DNA from: Nonomuraea cavernae
Lineage (GTDB): Bacteria > Actinomycetota > Actinomycetes > Streptosporangiales > Streptosporangiaceae
Reading direction: 5' to 3'
DNA: 64,000 bases
Assembly: GCF_014646355.1 (NCBI RefSeq)
Contig: NZ_BMNH01000018.1
Location: 80,330-144,329 of the forward strand
The first letter of the stretch is position 1; each line of letters opens with the position of its first letter. The notes under the pieces are model-generated. The model did not search any database, was not told the origin of the DNA, and saw nothing but the letters and a program-made list of their open reading frames with translations. Positions 1 through 8,300 of the stretch are shown piece by piece. The position numbers and the translations under genes are program-made.

Positions 1-1458
1 GGTGAGCCCGGCGGGGTCGCTCTCGGCCTTCCTGAGCGCCTGGCGCACCTCGGCGGGCGTGCTCGCGGTGACGCTCCCCTTCGCGGCGGGGTCCAGGCGG
101 TCGCGCAGGGCGTCCCAGTCGCCGTAGACGTGGTCGAAGTCGTCGCGGCGGTCGGCGGTGCGTCCCGAGGTGTCGACCTCGACGTGCAGGTCCACCCGCC
201 CGGAGGGGGCGAAGCCGCCGTCCGGCTCCTGCCACGGCCGCCCTTCGAGCACCGCGTCCTCCCGGGCCAGCCCGGTGTCGGGGTCGGCCAGGGCCCGGAC
301 GTGACCGAACAGCCTCGGGTCCAGCCAGGGCTCGCCGGCCAGCACGTACTCGGGATAGATGGTGAGCCGCTCGCGCAGCCGGAACCCGGCGGCCTCGGTG
401 CGGGCGGCCAGGTCGTCGATCTGCGGCCAGGGGCGCTCGGGATTGACATGGTCGGGCGTCAGCGGCGAGACGCCGCCCCAGTCGTCGATCCCGGCGCGGA
501 TCATCAGCTCGTACTCGGAGTCCACCAGGTTGGGCGGCGCCTGCAGGCGCGTCCGTGGCCCGAGCACCAGCCGGGCCACGGCGATCGTGGCCGCCAGCTC
601 CTGCAGGTCGGCGTCGGGCAGGCCGCGCATGGCCGTGTCGGGCTTGGCGCGGAAGTTCTGCACGATGACCTCCTGGACGCCGTTGTACTCCCGCGCCACC
701 CGCCGGATCGCGAAGATCGACTCGGCGCGGTCCTCGACGGTCTCGCCGATGCCGATCAGGATCCCGGTCGTGAACGGCACGTTGGAGCGCCCGGCGTCCT
801 CCAGCACGCGCAGGCGTACCTCGGGGTCCTTGTCCGGGGAGCCGTAGTGCGGCTGGCCCTTCTCCTCGAACAACCGCCGCGAGGTGGTCTCCAGCATCAT
901 CCCCATCGACGGCGCCACGGGCTTCAGCCGCTGCAGGTCACGCCAGCCGAGCACGCCCGGGTTGAGGTGCGGCAGCAGCCCGGTCTCCTCCAGCACCCTG
1001 ATCGCCATCGCCCGCACATAGGAGAGCGTGTCGTCATAGCCGTGCGCGTCGAGCCACTCCCGCGCCTGGTGCCAGCGGTCCTCCGGCCGGTCCCCCAACG
1101 TGAACAGCGCTTCCTTGCAGCCCATCGCGGCGCCCTGCCGGGCTATCTCCAGCACCTCGTCGGGGCTCAGGAAGGGCGCCTCCAGCTTGTGCGGCGCGGT
1201 GGCGAAGGTGCAGTAGCCGCAGCGGTCGCGGCACAGCCTAGTCAGCGGGATGAACACCTTGCGGCTGTAGGTGATCACCCCTTCCCGCCCGACCGCGGCG
1301 AGCCCGGCGTCCCGCACCCGGGAGGCGTGGTCGAGAAGCGGGTCCAGGTGCGCGCCTCGGGCGTGCAGCAACACGGTCGCCTCGGTGACGTCAAGGGTTT
1401 TCCCGTCTCGCGCGCGGGCCAGCGCACGACGGAGGGCGGAATCACTGACGAGACTCAT
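1..1458 (-). CDS. fbiC: FO synthase FbiC (CofG half), 3' end outside window
   Basis: This is the N-terminal 486 codons of the bifunctional 7,8-didemethyl-8-hydroxy-5-deazariboflavin (FO) synthase, which makes the chromophore of coenzyme F420 from tyrosine and the flavin precursor 5-amino-6-ribitylamino-uracil. The reverse-strand translation begins MSLVSDSALRRAL. The radical-SAM cluster motif is visible as CRDRCGYC (CxxxCxxC), followed by CofG-like text such as MGCKEALFTLGDRPEDRW and NPGVLGWRDL. The family is usually about 850 residues, so the second radical-SAM (CofH) domain lies beyond the left edge. The start is the ATG at 1456-1458. An LLM-class oxidoreductase at 34.5 kb is a possible F420 user. 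Confidence 0.95.
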   Translation of the reverse strand, partial: MSLVSDSALRRALARARDGKTLDVTEATVLLHARGAHLDPLLDHASRVRDAGLAAVGREGVITYSRKVFIPLTRLCRDRCGYCTFATAPHKLEAPFLSPDEVLEIARQGAAMGCKEALFTLGDRPEDRWHQAREWLDAHGYDDTLSYVRAMAIRVLEETGLLPHLNPGVLGWRDLQRLKPVAPSMGMMLETTSRRLFEEKGQPHYGSPDKDPEVRLRVLEDAGRSNVPFTTGILIGIGETVEDRAESIFAIRRVAREYNGVQEVIVQNFRAKPDTAMRGLPDADLQELAATIAVARLVLGPRTRLQAPPNLVDSEYELMIRAGIDDWGGVSPLTPDHVNPERPWPQIDDLAARTEAAGFRLRERLTIYPEYVLAGEPWLDPRLFGHVRALADPDTGLAREDAVLEGRPWQEPDGGFAPSGRVDLHVEVDTSGRTADRRDDFDHVYGDWDALRDRLDPAAKGSVTASTPAEVRQALRKAESDPAGLT

Positions 1459-1511
1459 GTACGGAACACTACGTGTGTCTGGATTCGCCGAGCGCACTCA
1501 GGGGGCGGTCG

Positions 1512-2408
1512 TCAGAAGGAGCGGTAGTCGCGCGCGGGCATCCTCGGCCCCCGCGCGGGCGCCCGCAGGCCGGTGAGCGTGATGAGGACCGCGGCGCGGT
1601 GCCGGTGTCCCCGGTAGGGCTCCAGCAGCCGCAGCATCCCGGGATCGTCGGTCGTCTCACCGGTCAGCGCATAGCCGACGATCTTGGCCAGGTGGAAGTC
1701 GCCCACGCTGACGGCATCGGGATCGCCGACGGCCCGCTGCCGCACCTCGGCCGACGTCCACACGCCGATCCCGGGCAACGCCCGCAGCAACCGGTCGAGC
1801 TCCTCGGTGGTGCCGGCCGCCTCCAGCTTGGCGGCGTGCCAGGCGGCGGTGGCGATCGTACGGGCCCGTACGGCCTCGGCCCCCGCCCTGTGCCAGTGCC
1901 AGGAGGGGATCTGCCGCCACACCTCCGCCTCGGGGATCACCCGCATGCCGTCGGGCGCCGGTCCGGGGGCGGGCTCGCCGTAGCGGTGCAGCAGCCAGCG
2001 CCAGGCCCGCCACGCCTCACGGCCGACGACCTTCTGCTCGAGCACGGCGGGCACCAGGGCCTCCATGACCCGGCCGGTCCTGCCGATGCGCAGCCCGGCG
2101 TGCTTCCTGGCCACGTCGGCCAGCACCTCGTGCTCGACCCGGAATCCCGAGACGTCGTCATCGGCGCCGAGCAGCGCCGGCAGCGTCTCCAGGAGCCACC
2201 CGGCTCCTGGCCCCCACGCCTGCCCGGCCACGGTGCCGACCGCCACGCTCACCCTGAGCGTGCCGGGCCCGTCGGGAGTGCGGCAGGTGCGCCACACGGC
2301 CCCGTCGAGGGTCCTGCGCCAGGCGGGGTCACCGGAACCGCGCCGGTGCGGGCTCAGCGCGAGCTCCACGTCCAGCGGCCCCTCGGGCGTCCACCTGCGC
2401 TCCATCAC
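1512..2408 (-). CDS. AlkA-like DNA-3-methyladenine glycosylase (HhH-GPD)
   Basis: A 298-residue protein of the helix-hairpin-helix base-excision glycosylase superfamily, expected to remove alkylated purines from DNA. The HhH-GPD core is in the C-terminal half: the hairpin LPGIGVWTSAEV followed by GDPDAVSVGDFHL, where the Asp of VGDFHL occupies the catalytic position. The N-terminal half resembles the AlkA N-domain but is less recognisable. It starts about 50 bp after the stop side of fbiC on the same strand and may share its transcription. Family membership is clear; the exact lesion specificity is inferred. Confidence 0.85.
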   Translation of the reverse strand: MMERRWTPEGPLDVELALSPHRRGSGDPAWRRTLDGAVWRTCRTPDGPGTLRVSVAVGTVAGQAWGPGAGWLLETLPALLGADDDVSGFRVEHEVLADVARKHAGLRIGRTGRVMEALVPAVLEQKVVGREAWRAWRWLLHRYGEPAPGPAPDGMRVIPEAEVWRQIPSWHWHRAGAEAVRARTIATAAWHAAKLEAAGTTEELDRLLRALPGIGVWTSAEVRQRAVGDPDAVSVGDFHLAKIVGYALTGETTDDPGMLRLLEPYRGHRHRAAVLITLTGLRAPARGPRMPARDYRSF

Positions 2409-2487
2409 GTGTCCAGTGTGCCCCGCCCCGGGACCCGAACCAGACGCCGGAGTCCGGAGGCCGGATCAGCCGCCGCCGGGGCCCCGC

Positions 2488-2570
2488 GGGCAGGTCAGAG
2501 GCCGCCGGAGCCCTGAAGGCAGGTCAGCACGTCACTGGAGTCTTGAGGGCAGGTCAGACGTCGCTGGAGT
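2488..2570. repeat. Three imperfect ~29-30 bp direct repeats
   Basis: The core GGCAGGTCAG recurs at about 2489, 2518 and 2548, each followed by a diverged (A)CGTC.CTGGAGT-type tail. The last copy supplies the stop codon of the nucleotidyltransferase gene. The same GCAGGTCAGA core forms the much longer tandem array at 20.9-21.0 kb, which is also at a gene 3' end. Confidence 0.6.
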
Positions 2571-3648
2571 AGCGGACCGCGCACTCCGGCAGCTCGACGC
2601 CCGGCCACAGCCGGATCCCGGCCCGCAGCTCGTTGCCCGGACCCACCACGGCGCCGTCACCGATCACCGCGTCACGCACCACGGCACCCGAGCACACCCG
2701 CGCGCCGACGCCGATCACGGAGTCGGCCACGGTGGCGCCCGAGCGGACCACGCTGCCGTCGCAGAGCACGCTGCCCGAGACCACGGCCCCCGCCTCGACC
2801 ACGACGCCGGAGCCCACCGCCGAGCCGCCGTGCACCTTGGCCTCCGGGGAGACCGACGCTCCGTCGAGCGCCAGGAACTCCCCCGGCGGGCCGGGCAGCG
2901 CCGGCGAGCCGAGCCGCCCGAGGACCAGGTCGCTGGAGCCGCGGACGAAGGCGGCCGGGGTGCCGACGTCGAGCCAGTAGGTGCGGTCGGCGTAGCCCAG
3001 GACCAGCTCACCCGACTCGATGAGCCCGGGGAACGTCTCCCGCTCCACCGAGACGACCTCTCCACGCGGGATCCGGTCGATGACCGAACGGGTGAAGACG
3101 TAGCAGCCGGCGTTGATCCGGTTGGTCACCGGGTGGGGGGTCTTCTCCAGGAAGGCCGTCACCCGGCCCTCGTCGTCGGTGGGGACGCAGCCGAACCGGG
3201 AGGGATCGTCGACCTCGGTGAGGTGCAACGTGACGGCCGCGTCGCGACTGAGGTGCTCGCGCACCTGCAGGCCGATGTCGTGGCCGGACAGGATGTCACC
3301 GTTGAGGATCAGCACGGGGTCGGACGGCGCCGACGTCAGCGCCTCGGCGGCGTTGCGGATCGCGCCGCCCGTGCCGAGCGGCGTCTCTTCGGTCATGTAC
3401 TCGATGGAGAGCCCGAACGCCGCGCCGTCACCGAAGACCGGCTCGAACATCGACGCCTTGTACGAAGTGGCGAAGACGATCCGGCGCACCCCGAACGAGC
3501 GGGCACGGGCCAGTTGGTGCGCCAGGAACGGCACCCCGGCGGTCGGCAGCAGGGGCTTGGGCGTGCCCAGCGTCAGCGGACGCAGGCGCGTGCCCTGCCC
3601 TCCGACCAGCAGAATCGCCTCAAGGGCCGGTAGTGAACTCTCCATCAT
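2554..3648 (-). CDS. NDP-sugar pyrophosphorylase, mannose-1-phosphate guanylyltransferase type
   Basis: A 364-residue nucleotidyltransferase that probably makes GDP-mannose (or another NDP-hexose) for the glycosyltransferases upstream in the same gene row. The N-terminus carries the signature GGQGTRLRPLT followed by TPKPLLP, and LILNGDIL is the metal-binding region. The last ~100 residues are hexapeptide-like repeats (SVVRSGATVADSVIGVGARV) forming a left-handed beta-helix, as in ManC/GMPP proteins. The gene is 18 bp downstream of a GT4 gene on the same strand. Sugar specificity cannot be read from sequence; GDP-mannose is favoured because a DPM1-like enzyme is encoded nearby. Confidence 0.85.
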   Translation of the reverse strand: MMESSLPALEAILLVGGQGTRLRPLTLGTPKPLLPTAGVPFLAHQLARARSFGVRRIVFATSYKASMFEPVFGDGAAFGLSIEYMTEETPLGTGGAIRNAAEALTSAPSDPVLILNGDILSGHDIGLQVREHLSRDAAVTLHLTEVDDPSRFGCVPTDDEGRVTAFLEKTPHPVTNRINAGCYVFTRSVIDRIPRGEVVSVERETFPGLIESGELVLGYADRTYWLDVGTPAAFVRGSSDLVLGRLGSPALPGPPGEFLALDGASVSPEAKVHGGSAVGSGVVVEAGAVVSGSVLCDGSVVRSGATVADSVIGVGARVCSGAVVRDAVIGDGAVVGPGNELRAGIRLWPGVELPECAVRYSSDV

Positions 3649-3666
3649 CCCGGTGAGGCTACCGAA

Positions 3667-4785
3667 CTATTCGATGGCTCGTTGATAGGAGCTGAGATGG
3701 GCTTCGACCGAGGCTTCCCAGGTGAACTCACGGGCTCTGGCCAGCCCCGCCTCCTGCAGCCGCAGGCGCCTGTCGGGAGAGGCCAGCAGCTGCCCGAGCG
3801 CGGTCGCGATGCTGTCGGCGTCGGGCTCGGTGTAGGCCACGGCGTCGCCGCCCACCTCGGGCAGCGACGTGCGGTGGGTGGTGAGCACCGGCGCCCCGCA
3901 GGCCATCGCCTCCAGCACCGGCAGCCCGAAGCCCTCGCCGCGCGACGGGAACGCCACCACGACCGCCCCGCCGAGGAACCCCGCCAGGTCGGGCACCCCG
4001 AGGTAGCCGGGGCGCACCACCTTGACCGTGGCCTCCACCTCGCGGCAGGCCGCGTCGACGTCGTCCTCGTGCACGCCGCCGCCGAGCACCAGCGCGGGCG
4101 GCTCGTCGAGGTTCTTGACGGCGGCGGCGAAGCCGCGGATCAGATTGGGGACGTTCTTGCGGGGGTCGAGCGCGCCGAGGAAGGCGACGTACGGCCGGCC
4201 GTGCAGCCCGCACCGCTCGGCCGAGCGCCGCCTCTCCAGGTCGGTGGGCGGGTGGAACAGCGTCTGGTCGACGCCGTGGTAGGCGACGTCGATGCGGGTC
4301 GGGTCGGCGGCGAGCACCCGCACCAGCTCTTCCCTGGTCGCCTTGGACGGCACGATGACCCGGTTGGCGTGGCGGACGGCGGTGCGGGTGGCCGAGCGGA
4401 AGAACGACGCCTTGACCGCGCCGTGCTGCTCGGGGTCGGTGAACCAGGTGACGTCGTGCACCGTCACGACCGTGGGCAGGCCGGAGCGGAGCGGGATGGA
4501 GTAGTAGGGCGCGTGGATGACCTGGGCCCCGGCCTGGCGGGCGAGCAACGGCACACCGGTCTGCTCCCAGGCGAGCCGGGCGGCCCGGTTGGTGATCGCG
4601 ACCGGGCCCGGCATGACACGGGCCGACGGCGCCAGCCGTTCGTACTTGCCGGCGTCGGCCCGCTGGCAGACGACCACGAGGTCGGCTCCCGCGCGGTCGA
4701 GCCCGGAGACCAGCCCGTCCACATATCTGATCAGTGCGCCACGGTCCGCGGGGACCGCCGCCGCGTCGACGAGCACTCGAGGCAT
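3667..4785 (-). CDS. GT4 family glycosyltransferase
   Basis: A 372-residue GT-B retaining glycosyltransferase. The N-terminal domain includes HAPYYSIPLRSGLPTVVTVHDVTW. The C-terminal nucleotide-sugar domain has FLGALDPRKNV and SRGEGFGLPVLEAMACGAPV, the EX7E motif typical of GT4 (family 1). It has no membrane segment and should act on the cytoplasmic face, transferring a sugar from a nucleotide donor to a lipid-linked or glycan acceptor. It is followed at 18 bp by the pyrophosphorylase gene, consistent with one transcription unit. Donor and acceptor are unknown. Confidence 0.9.
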   Translation of the reverse strand: MPRVLVDAAAVPADRGALIRYVDGLVSGLDRAGADLVVVCQRADAGKYERLAPSARVMPGPVAITNRAARLAWEQTGVPLLARQAGAQVIHAPYYSIPLRSGLPTVVTVHDVTWFTDPEQHGAVKASFFRSATRTAVRHANRVIVPSKATREELVRVLAADPTRIDVAYHGVDQTLFHPPTDLERRRSAERCGLHGRPYVAFLGALDPRKNVPNLIRGFAAAVKNLDEPPALVLGGGVHEDDVDAACREVEATVKVVRPGYLGVPDLAGFLGGAVVVAFPSRGEGFGLPVLEAMACGAPVLTTHRTSLPEVGGDAVAYTEPDADSIATALGQLLASPDRRLRLQEAGLARAREFTWEASVEAHLSSYQRAIE

Positions 4786-4879
4786 TACGTAGATCTTCTC
4801 CCCTCAAGATCAACGTGGGATCCGGCGTCCCCCTCTGGGGTTCAGCTTATGACCAGCCTCCCCCAAATCGTGGCTTAAA

Positions 4880-5830
4880 TCACCCATGGCGGCGACGAGC
4901 CGCCATCCCCGCCAAACCAGCGCAGATCAGGTCCCCAATGATGATGACAATGCGCGAGCAGAGGGCGACGGCGATCGCCGAGCCGGCGTCGAGCACGGGT
5001 GACAGCACGGCCACCATCGCCACCTCGCGCACCCCGGCACCGGCCGGCACCACGAAGGTCATGATGCCCAGGCACCACGACAGCGCGAACGCCCCGACGG
5101 CGAAGATCAGGCCACCCTGCGGGAAGACGAAGTAGAGATGCAGCCCGTAGCAGATCCAGCCCGCCAGCGCCCAGCCGAGCGCGGTCAGCATCCCCCGCCG
5201 GGTGAGCGGGCGCTCCAGCGGCTCGCGCTTGAGCCTGCGCAGCCCGAAGCCGATCAGGCCGTTGATCACCTTGGGTTCGAGCAGCACCAGCAGCACCGGG
5301 ATGAGCAGCAGCAGCCAGCCGTAGCGGTTCCAGCCGAGCGTGGCCAGCGCGACGAGCAGCCCGCTGGCCAGCTGGACCGGCATCATCAGGAAGAACGCCG
5401 CCGCGCTGCGGGATCGGGGCACGCCCAGGTCGCGCCCCATCTCCATCTGGGCGATCACCGGCCACACGGCTCCGGGGATGTACTTGCCGAGCTGGCCCAC
5501 GAAGAACACCTTGGTCGCGGGGCGAAACGGCAGCGGCGAGCCGAGATCGGCCAGCAGGGTGCGCCAGGTGAGCATGGCGCCGAGCAGCGCGGCGATGACC
5601 GCGCCGAGCGAGGCGGCGACCATCGGCAGGCTGAGCCTGGCGAACCCGGCCAGCACGGCGTCCCACTGCCTCGCCACGGCCCACCCGCCGAAGCCGAGGG
5701 CGACCAGCAGGAACCCGAGGCGCAGGACCCGCCGCAGGAGCGGGCGCCGGGCCCTGGCCGGACCCGCGGGCAGGGCTTCGTGTCCGCCGCTCACGGCCGG
5801 GCGCGGCCCTGGAGGTCCGGCCGCGCTCAC
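4880..5830 (-). CDS. Flippase-like integral membrane protein (LPG-synthase TM domain family)
   Basis: A polytopic membrane protein of the lysylphosphatidylglycerol-synthase transmembrane-domain family (UPF0104). The hallmark is VGQLGKYIPGAVWPV, followed by several long hydrophobic helices and FVVPAGAGVREVAM. Such proteins are often found with glycan loci and are thought to help lipid or lipid-glycan translocation. I place the start at the GTG at 5828-5830, which overlaps the methyltransferase stop as GTGA; an ATG at 5905 would add a Pro/Ala-rich leader inside the upstream gene. A paralogue with the same GQLGKYIPG motif is encoded at 8301-9260. Confidence 0.8.
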   Translation of the reverse strand: MSAAGPPGPRPAVSGGHEALPAGPARARRPLLRRVLRLGFLLVALGFGGWAVARQWDAVLAGFARLSLPMVAASLGAVIAALLGAMLTWRTLLADLGSPLPFRPATKVFFVGQLGKYIPGAVWPVIAQMEMGRDLGVPRSRSAAAFFLMMPVQLASGLLVALATLGWNRYGWLLLLIPVLLVLLEPKVINGLIGFGLRRLKREPLERPLTRRGMLTALGWALAGWICYGLHLYFVFPQGGLIFAVGAFALSWCLGIMTFVVPAGAGVREVAMVAVLSPVLDAGSAIAVALCSRIVIIIGDLICAGLAGMAARRRHG

Positions 5831-6663
5831 AGCGGGCGGACCCGCTCGGGCGGCCTGGGCAGCGCGGCGCCCGCCGGAGCGCGCGGCGTCTTGGTCGCCA
5901 CCCACAGATAGGTCGGCACGAGTGGCAGCAGCAGCCGCAGCACGGCCCGCGGAGTGCGGCCGAGCACGGCCCGCGCCACCCGGCCGAGCGCGCCGGGGAA
6001 CAACTCGGAGCCGGCGAAGCGGGCAGGCGTGGCGAGCACGGGGAACGTGTAGTCCCAGACGTGGAAGGCGCGCAGCATCCGGCGCAGGCCCCGGCGGGTG
6101 CGGAAGCGTTCGTAGTAGTGGTCGGCGCGACCGGAGGCGCGCACGTAGCGGTCGGCGAGCGCCGGCGGCAGGTAGGACAGGAACGGCAGCTTGTAGTGGG
6201 GCTCCATGACGCCCAGCCGGTTGCCCAGGCCCAGGTAGAGCACCCCGCGGTCGGACAGCACCCGGTGCATCTCGGCCACCACGCCGTCGGGGTCGACCAC
6301 GTGCTCGTAGATGTGGTTGAACACCAGCACGTCGATCGAGCCGTCGGGGAACGGCAGCGCGGTGCCGTCGCCGCAGACGAACGCCACCCGCTCGCCGAAT
6401 CGGTCGGCCGCCCGGCGCAGCCCCGGCACGTCGATGTCGATGCCGAGGGTGCGGGCCGCGCCGGCTCCGGCCAGCTCGTCGGCGATGAACCCGGCGGAGC
6501 AGCCCACGTCGCCGACGGTCAGCCCGGTGAGCGGCCCGTGGAAGTGCTCCAGGACCGCGATGATCTTCGCGGCCTTGCGCCGGCGTTTGTCCTCGTCGAG
6601 CATGGCCGACTGGAACTCGGAGTATTCGAGCTGCGCGACGCGTTCCTTACCCACGCCGCCCAA
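5827..6663 (-). CDS. SAM-dependent class I methyltransferase
   Basis: A 278-residue protein with a Rossmann methyltransferase core: motif I VGDVGCSAGFIADEL, an acidic residue after GIDID that would bind the SAM ribose, and motif IV-like FNHIYEHVVDPDGVVAEMHRVL, the Methyltransf_11 pattern. The C-terminal third is hydrophobic and basic (LFPGALGRVARAVLG...LLLPLVPTYLWVAT), suggesting membrane association. It is translationally coupled to the flippase-like gene by a 4-bp overlap, so the pair probably modifies and moves the same lipid-linked glycan. Substrate unknown. Confidence 0.8.
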   Translation of the reverse strand: MGGVGKERVAQLEYSEFQSAMLDEDKRRRKAAKIIAVLEHFHGPLTGLTVGDVGCSAGFIADELAGAGAARTLGIDIDVPGLRRAADRFGERVAFVCGDGTALPFPDGSIDVLVFNHIYEHVVDPDGVVAEMHRVLSDRGVLYLGLGNRLGVMEPHYKLPFLSYLPPALADRYVRASGRADHYYERFRTRRGLRRMLRAFHVWDYTFPVLATPARFAGSELFPGALGRVARAVLGRTPRAVLRLLLPLVPTYLWVATKTPRAPAGAALPRPPERVRPL

Positions 6664-6729
6664 CAGTACCTGCGCCGGGCGCCCCCGGCCGTCGAACCGG
6701 CCGCGGCATCGCCCGGCGCACGCCGGCCC

Positions 6730-7122
6730 TCACTCGGCGGTGGGCACGTTCGCCACGACGGCCCGGATCCAGCAGGCCACCATCCGGCTCAGCAGCGAGC
6801 CGGGAGCCTCCGCCACGTCCTGACCCAGGGTGACCGTACGCGTCACCTGGCCCGCGGCCACGCAGGTGGTGGTGGCCGCCCCGAGGACGATCCAGAGGTC
6901 GTAGCCGTGCGGGAGCAGCGTGACCACGAAGGCCACGTGGGTGAGCAGCACGCTGGCGAACACGATCGCCCGGGAGGCGCGCGATCTCCCGGACGACCGG
7001 CCGGCCGGGCTCCCGCCCTCGCCGGACTTACGAATCCCGCCGAACTTCCGGGCTCCGCCGAACTTCCGGGGCCTGTCGCACTTCTGGTCCCTGCCCGAGG
7101 CAGGCGTGGTCGACGCGGTCAT
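6730..7122 (-). CDS. Small membrane protein with a short internal repeat
   Basis: A 130-residue protein I cannot assign to a family. The start ATG at 7120-7122 (MTASTTPASGRDQK) has an AAAGGA ribosome-binding site about 9 bases upstream. A basic N-terminal segment contains the near-repeats RKFGG, RKFGG, RKSGE, which are also visible as a repeated CCGCCGAACTTCCGGG in the DNA. Two hydrophobic helices follow (AIVFASVLLTHVAFVVTLL and WIVLGAATTTCVAAGQ). It is separated from its right neighbour by a 1.2-kb gene-free stretch. Confidence 0.6.
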   Translation of the reverse strand: MTASTTPASGRDQKCDRPRKFGGARKFGGIRKSGEGGSPAGRSSGRSRASRAIVFASVLLTHVAFVVTLLPHGYDLWIVLGAATTTCVAAGQVTRTVTLGQDVAEAPGSLLSRMVACWIRAVVANVPTAE

Positions 7123-7173
7123 CGTGTTGTCCTTTCCGCGAATACCGAAACGACGATGGGTGGTGGTGTATGC

Positions 7174-7490
7174 GTTGAGTCCAGGTGGGCACCTGACACG
7201 GCTGGTCATGGCCGTCGGCACTGGCCTGCGGAATCCCGTGGAACGCCTGTCGGCAAACAAGAACGATTCGCGGAAGTTCCTTGTAGGGAGTGTGACACCT
7301 TCGGCCCGCCTCGCGCCACATGACCGGAGCGCCGAGGATCCGCCGGTCCATGATGAAAGTCGCGTGGATGTCGGCGGACTTTCTTTCGCGCGAAGTCGCT
7401 TTCGGACCGGCCGGCTTAGGTCCGGAAATGCGAAGAGGCCTCCCGTTGCCGCGGAAGACCTCTTCATTCCGATGCCCACCTGGACTCAAC
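7174..7490. repeat. 317-bp MITE-like segment with 18-bp inverted ends
   Basis: GTTGAGTCCAGGTGGGCA at 7174-7191 is repeated as its exact reverse complement at 7473-7490. The two copies point inward and enclose 281 bp without a gene. This fits a small non-autonomous transposable element (MITE) or an invertible segment. No clear target duplication is visible at the outer edges. Confidence 0.5.
7423..7471. other. Interrupted stem-loop
   Basis: CGGAA (7423-7427) pairs with TTCCG (7467-7471), and GAAGAGG (7432-7438) pairs with CCTCTTC (7459-7465), giving a two-part stem. It lies just inside the right inverted repeat of the MITE-like segment. It may act as a terminator or as internal structure of the element. 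Confidence 0.4.
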
Positions 7491-8300
7491 AGACAGTCGC
7501 CTCGGAATCGGGAAGGGACGGCGTCGCGTCGCACAATGAGCGGCGACTCCGCCACGCCCCCTGTCCGACCACGACCACCGGGCGGCGGTCGCAAGTCGAA
7601 TCACTTAATCGTACATCTCCCAACCAGCCCGAAGGGCCCAGAACAGCCCGACGAGGCCAAACCCCCTGCTAGGAGTAGGTGTCCGCCTACGGAAGGTAGG
7701 GATCTCGGCACCCACTTGACGGTTTATGCCCTAGTTTGATCCCCCCGCCCCAGACTCCAATTCCCAATAAATCACATCAAAGTACGCCGAAGCACAACAG
7801 GGCGGCACGGAGCCCGACCGTCAATCCGCACGATCGCCACCCAGATGGCTCGAAACACCACGCGAGTTTCGTCTAGATTTCAATTACCGAGCAGTTCGGG
7901 TCGATCCCGCGGAGCGCCCTCCCGATCATTACGGCAGCCCCCTGACCCGCTCCCGAAAATCAGAACCACAGCCCACCGAGAACTCTTCTCACAGACAATC
8001 GACCGGTCGGCCGATTACGCCCGGACATTGATTTATATTTCGCCGGACAGAACCGGCCACGGATTATCGATCAGGCCTCCGGGGCCACAGAAGCGGAGAA
8101 GGTAAAATTTCGCGGCCCGGCGTGTTGCCCGGCACGTGCCGCGGCGCCGGAAGGTGGCCACCGAAGTCGTTTCACTCTCCGTATTCGTAAAGCGACCATG
8201 CGTAAGTATGCGGTCCACCGGAATTCCATCGCGTCGACCCGGGATGACTTCCGAACCTGGGCCCTACCCGCCGGTAGGGGTGCGCGCGTACCCTGGGCGG

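Larger units (their letters stand above)
7123..8300. other. 1.2-kb gene-free divergent region
   Basis: No convincing coding region lies between the small membrane protein gene and the flippase-like gene. The left part holds a 317-bp segment bounded by inverted repeats and containing a long hairpin. The right part (about 7680-8170) is visibly richer in A and T than the flanks and probably carries the divergent promoters. Several short open frames here lack ribosome-binding sites and family resemblance. Confidence 0.5.

Noticed and set aside
130..1527. Long open frame on the plus strand opposite fbiC
   Set aside because: It is the GC-rich antisense shadow of FbiC: the minus-strand frame carries the CxxxCxxC radical-SAM motif and is continuous, while the plus-strand translation is low-complexity and unlike any family.
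7320..8105. Small open frames in the gene-free region
   Set aside because: No ribosome-binding sites, unusual amino-acid composition and conflict with the inverted-repeat segment.
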